Shown: piece after piece, positions 6,148 through 8,235 of the stretch
Layout: each line of letters opens with the position of its first letter
How positions within the stretch are numbered: position 1 is the first letter of the stretch
DNA from: Oscillospiraceae bacterium
GTDB lineage: Bacteria; Bacillota; Clostridia; Oscillospirales; Acutalibacteraceae
Assembly: GCA_902797915.1 (NCBI GenBank)
Contig: CADBUK010000013.1
Location: forward strand, 1-8,235
DNA: 8,235 nt
Direction of reading: 5' to 3'
The notes under the pieces: generated by a model
The model's database searches: none
Told to the model about the DNA's origin: nothing
The model's input: the letters and a program-made list of their open reading frames with translations, nothing else
Position numbers and translations under genes: made by a program

Positions 6148-6497
6148 TCTTTTACCGCGTTGCCGACAAGCCCGTTTGAGTAAAGCAGGCCGCAGGCTTC
6201 GTAGAGCCTTTTATCCGTGCGCATAACAACAATGCCGTTGTCTTCCGCAAGCGCAAGCATTTCAGGCGTCGGGGTTTTGGAACGAACGAATACTATACAA
6301 ACCATATCCATCATTTCGGCCGTTCTGACAACCTGCGGGTTAACAAGACCTGTAAGCAGCACTGCCTGGTCCTTAACGTAGGCAAGCACGTCGCTCATCA
6401 AATCACAGCCGCAGGCAGTGAAAACATCACGCTCGGTGTTTTCCTCGCAGCAAAGCACCTCAGCGCCGAGTAAGTTTTTGATTTCTTCGATCTTCAT
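6144..6497 (-). CDS. DRTGG-domain protein (first copy in the operon)
   Basis: A 117-residue protein resembling a stand-alone DRTGG domain. After a short N-terminal helix (MKIEEIKNLL) it has CDLMSDVLAYVKDQAVLLTGL (31-51), NPQVVRTAEMMDMVCIVFVR (53-72), and an AEDNGIVVMRTD segment (84-95), the same layout as its downstream paralogue. The GLVNPQVVRTAEM stretch is characteristic of the version beside hydC in clostridial hydrogenase loci. Cysteines C16, C17, C29, C31, C67 and C102 are unusually many for so small a protein, but no cluster motif is clear. The ATG has GAGGA 8 nt upstream. The gene begins 17 nt after hydC and its stop overlaps the TTG start of the RsbW-like gene. Role unknown; ligand-dependent regulation is the family expectation. 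Confidence 0.85.
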   Translation of the reverse strand: MKIEEIKNLLGAEVLCCEENTERDVFTACGCDLMSDVLAYVKDQAVLLTGLVNPQVVRTAEMMDMVCIVFVRSKTPTPEMLALAEDNGIVVMRTDKRLYEACGLLYSNGLVGNAVKD

Positions 6498-6514
6498 ATT
6501 ACGGTTCCTCGGTT

Positions 6515-7012
6515 TTAGTCGCGGTATTTTGCAATAATTTCACGAACGTCGTCCGCGGTCAGCTTACCGTAAACCTCGTCGTTAACCGTCATTACCGGGC
6601 CAAGACCGCAAGCGCCTATGCAGCGGCAAGCCTCAAGTGAGAACATACCGTCGGGCGTGCATTCGCCGAGACCGATGCCGAGCACTTCGCTCAGGCGCTC
6701 TGCCAATGACTGTGCGCCCTTAACGTAGCACGCGGTGCCGAGGCAAACCGAAATGTTGTACTTGCCCTTGGGGGACATTGAAAACTGCGCATAGAAGGTT
6801 GCAACGCCGAAAACCTTTTCAAGCGGAACGTTCATACCCTCTGCAATCTTCTCCTGCACCTCAAACGGCAGGTAACCGTAGATTTCCTGTGCGTCCTGCA
6901 TAACTTTCATAAGGCGGGACTCGTCGTCTTTGTTAGCTTCAATGATTTCCTGAAGCTTAGCAGCCTGCTCAGGTGTGTCTGCGAAAGGAATTTTGCTTAG
7001 CTTTTTTTCCAT
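6515..7012 (-). CDS. hydC: [FeFe] hydrogenase NuoE-like subunit HydC
   Basis: A 165-residue NuoE-family subunit that docks beside HydB and carries one [2Fe-2S] cluster in a thioredoxin-like domain. The N-terminal helical part includes the family motif GYLPFEVQEKIAEGM (46-60) and VFGVATFYAQF (67-77). Cluster ligands are C90-x4-C95 (SVCLGTACYVKG) and C131-x3-C135 (RCIGACGLGP). Length matches HydC and NuoE subunits. The ATG at 7012 is preceded by AAGGAG at 7020-7025, and it is the first gene of the minus-strand operon, downstream of an AT-rich promoter region. Separation of hydC from hydB by seven accessory genes is seen in related loci, so loss of the trimer is not implied. Confidence 0.95.
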   Translation of the reverse strand: MEKKLSKIPFADTPEQAAKLQEIIEANKDDESRLMKVMQDAQEIYGYLPFEVQEKIAEGMNVPLEKVFGVATFYAQFSMSPKGKYNISVCLGTACYVKGAQSLAERLSEVLGIGLGECTPDGMFSLEACRCIGACGLGPVMTVNDEVYGKLTADDVREIIAKYRD

Positions 7013-7067
7013 AATTACACTCCTTAATCTAATAGATTATTATAAAATAATAAAATGAGTCACAAAT

Positions 7068-7095
7068 ATAATAACATAATAATATGATATTTCAA
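7068..7095 (-). promoter_or_regulatory. Candidate sigma-A promoter of the hydrogenase operon
   Basis: On the minus strand, TTGAAA (7090-7095) and TATTAT (7068-7073) are separated by 16 nt, each 5/6 to consensus, about 55 nt before the hydC start. The region is very AT-rich; an exact TATAAT at 7039-7044 with a poor, 15-nt-spaced TTGTGA is an alternative or second promoter. Confidence 0.5.
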
Positions 7096-7109
7096 GCATT
7101 TTTGAAAAA

Positions 7110-7127
7110 TTGTTAAATTTTTGTCAT
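7110..7127. promoter_or_regulatory. Weak Rex-like half site upstream of the hydrogenase promoter
   Basis: The plus strand reads TTGTTAA-ATTT-TTGTCAT. The left arm matches the Rex half site TTGTTAA exactly, while the right arm matches TTAACAA at only 4 of 7 positions. Rex senses NADH/NAD+ and is known to control fermentation and hydrogenase genes in Clostridia, so the location is sensible, but the match is poor and chance is likely in such AT-rich DNA. Confidence 0.2.
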
Positions 7128-7158
7128 TTGTACCAAAACAATCAATTATCTTCTGTTC

Positions 7159-7205
7159 TTTTTATCAATGATTGCGGAATTGCGCTTAAAATATGTTGAT
7201 AAAAA
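7159..7205. repeat. 10-bp inverted repeat in the divergent intergenic region, possible operator
   Basis: TTTTTATCAA (7159-7168) and TTGATAAAAA (7196-7205) are exact inverted copies with a 27-nt spacer. The spacer also contains ATTGCG twice (7171-7176 and 7179-7184). The right arm ends 4 nt before the -35 of the plus-strand promoter, a fitting place for a regulator of the oxidoreductase gene. The arms are AT-rich, and the long spacer makes an RNA hairpin less likely than a protein site. Confidence 0.4.
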
Positions 7206-7209
7206 AGCA

Positions 7210-7238
7210 TTGTGATTTAAAGATTTTGATGATATAAT
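7210..7238 (+). promoter_or_regulatory. Sigma-A promoter of the FAD-dependent oxidoreductase gene
   Basis: TTGTGA (7210-7215) and a perfect TATAAT (7233-7238) are separated by exactly 17 nt, about 40 nt upstream of the start codon at 7279. This is the best promoter match in the window. Confidence 0.75.
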
Positions 7239-7278
7239 TAATTTGTAAAACTATATTCATTTTTAAGGGGAAATGTTT

Positions 7279-8235
7279 ATGTATGATGTTGTAATCATTG
7301 GCTGCGGGATAACGGGCGCCTCCTGCGCTTATTATCTCAGCCGATATAAGCTGAAAATTGCCGTTCTGGAGCAGCATAACGACGTTTGCTGCGAGGCTAC
7401 GAGGGCAAACAGCGCAATCATCCACGCGGGGTACGATCCCGAGCCCGATATGGTTTGCGCAAGGTATAACGTCCGCGGCAACAAGCTTGCAAAGGAAATC
7501 TGCCAAAAGCTTGACGTTGCTTATAAGCAAATCGGCTCGCTTGTGGTTGCCTTTTCGGAAAGCGAGCTGCAAACGGTTAACAAGCTTTATGAAAGGGGCG
7601 TTAAAAACGGCGTTCCCGATATGAAAATTGTTGACCGCGACGAGCTGCGCGAGATGGAGCCGTATATTTCGGACGAAGCTTTGGGTGCGCTTTATGCGCC
7701 GAGCGCCGCCATTGTTAACCCCTGGGAATACGGGCTTGCAATGGCTGAAACCGCTGTCAGAAACGGCGCGGAAATGTTCCTGAACACCAAGGTTACGGGC
7801 GTTGAAAACAGCGGAGATTGCCGTGTTGTTAAGACAAATAACGGCGATTTTGAGGCAAGGTTTGTTATCAACGCAGCAGGCGTATGGGCTGATGATGTTC
7901 ATTCAATGATTGCGCCGCCCGATTATAAAATTCTTCCCAACGCGGGCGAATATTATTTGCTTGATAAAAGCGAGGGCTTCCGTGCGAAGCATGTGATTTT
8001 CCAGTGTCCGAATGAGCTTGGAAAGGGCGTTCTCGTTTCGCCCACCGTGCACGGTAATCTGATTGTCGGTCCGAATGCGATTGACTCCGCGAAGGACGAC
8101 ACAACTACCAAAACCGCTTCTCTGGATTTTGTGCGTGAAAAGGCGGCAAAGTCCATCCCCTCCATCAATTTCAGGGAAAATATCAGGAATTTCACGGGCG
8201 TTAGGCCTAATATTGATACGGGCGATTTTGAGATA
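7279..8235 (+). CDS. FAD-dependent oxidoreductase, GlpA/LhgO type; probable anaerobic glycerol-3-phosphate dehydrogenase (5' part)
   Basis: The first 319 residues of a DAO-family flavoprotein that runs off the window. The N-terminus is a Rossmann FAD site, G8-C-G10-I-T-G13, with the acidic E31 at the end of the second strand. The flavin-contacting ATRANSAIIHAGYD segment (40-53) is typical of glycerol-3-phosphate and 2-hydroxyglutarate oxidoreductases. The second FAD motif INAAGVWAD is at 197-205, and GVRP (307-310) precedes the end. In Clostridia this type is usually followed by GlpB-like and small CxxC-protein genes and carries a C-terminal BFD-like domain, neither of which can be seen here. 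ATG at 7279 is 8 nt after AAGGGG (7265-7270); an in-frame ATG at 7273 is too close to it. Alternatives are an L-2-hydroxyglutarate oxidase or another DAO enzyme. It is transcribed away from the hydrogenase operon. Confidence 0.85.
   Translation, partial: MYDVVIIGCGITGASCAYYLSRYKLKIAVLEQHNDVCCEATRANSAIIHAGYDPEPDMVCARYNVRGNKLAKEICQKLDVAYKQIGSLVVAFSESELQTVNKLYERGVKNGVPDMKIVDRDELREMEPYISDEALGALYAPSAAIVNPWEYGLAMAETAVRNGAEMFLNTKVTGVENSGDCRVVKTNNGDFEARFVINAAGVWADDVHSMIAPPDYKILPNAGEYYLLDKSEGFRAKHVIFQCPNELGKGVLVSPTVHGNLIVGPNAIDSAKDDTTTKTASLDFVREKAAKSIPSINFRENIRNFTGVRPNIDTGDFEI

Noticed and set aside
7013..7278. Search for a riboswitch, small RNA or bidirectional terminator in the divergent intergenic region
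   Set aside because: No GC-rich stem with a U-run and no conserved RNA motif is seen; the content is accounted for by promoters and the inverted repeat.
7186..7902. Long open frame on the minus strand (238 codons) opposite the GlpA-like gene
   Set aside because: It lies antisense to a clearly conserved flavoprotein gene, shows no recognisable motif, and overlaps the best promoter in the window.
1..8235. CRISPR array, tRNA/rRNA, insertion sequence or attachment site
   Set aside because: No spaced direct repeats, cloverleaf-like sequence, transposase motif or terminal inverted repeats were found on either strand by eye.

Overview
The window looks like chromosomal DNA of an anaerobic, fermentative Clostridia-type Firmicute, plausibly a gut Oscillospiraceae/Ruminococcaceae relative. 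The reasons are the gene content (an NADH/ferredoxin-linked [FeFe] hydrogenase operon with the usual clostridial accessory genes), strong AGGAGG-type ribosome sites, an AT-rich divergent promoter region beside moderate-GC genes, and very tight gene packing. Taxonomy is inferred from family resemblance only.

Nearly all of the window (7012 down to 1) is one minus-strand operon of ten genes. In transcription order they are: hydC; a DRTGG-domain protein; an RsbW-like GHKL ATPase; a HydS-like putative sensory [FeFe] hydrogenase; a second DRTGG-domain protein; a PHP-domain predicted phosphoesterase; a second GHKL ATPase; a small thioredoxin-like ferredoxin-type protein; hydB; and hydA, whose first 183 codons are present before the window ends. 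Gaps are at most 47 nt. Four junctions overlap: TTGA, 20 nt, TAATG and ATGA. Co-transcription and translational coupling are therefore likely.

HydC, HydB and HydA make a trimeric, probably electron-bifurcating/confurcating hydrogenase that oxidises NADH and reduced ferredoxin together to make H2. The genes between hydC and hydB look like a sensing and signalling module. The HydS-like protein keeps all four H-cluster cysteines but has Ala at the proton-transfer cysteine position. It is surrounded by two phosphoacceptor-less GHKL ATPases, two paralogous DRTGG proteins and a PHP hydrolase with an intact metal site. A H2- or redox-responsive relay is a reasonable inference, but its output is unknown. 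Similar gene sets occur in thermophilic and clostridial hydrogenase loci, so the layout is a known but poorly understood theme rather than wholly new.

A 266-bp AT-rich intergenic region (7013-7278) carries promoters for both directions, a 10-bp inverted repeat and a weak Rex-like site. To its right, on the plus strand, is the 5' part of a GlpA/LhgO-type FAD-dependent oxidoreductase gene (7279 to the window end), probably an anaerobic glycerol-3-phosphate dehydrogenase. No tRNA, rRNA, CRISPR, IS element or convincing terminator is seen.
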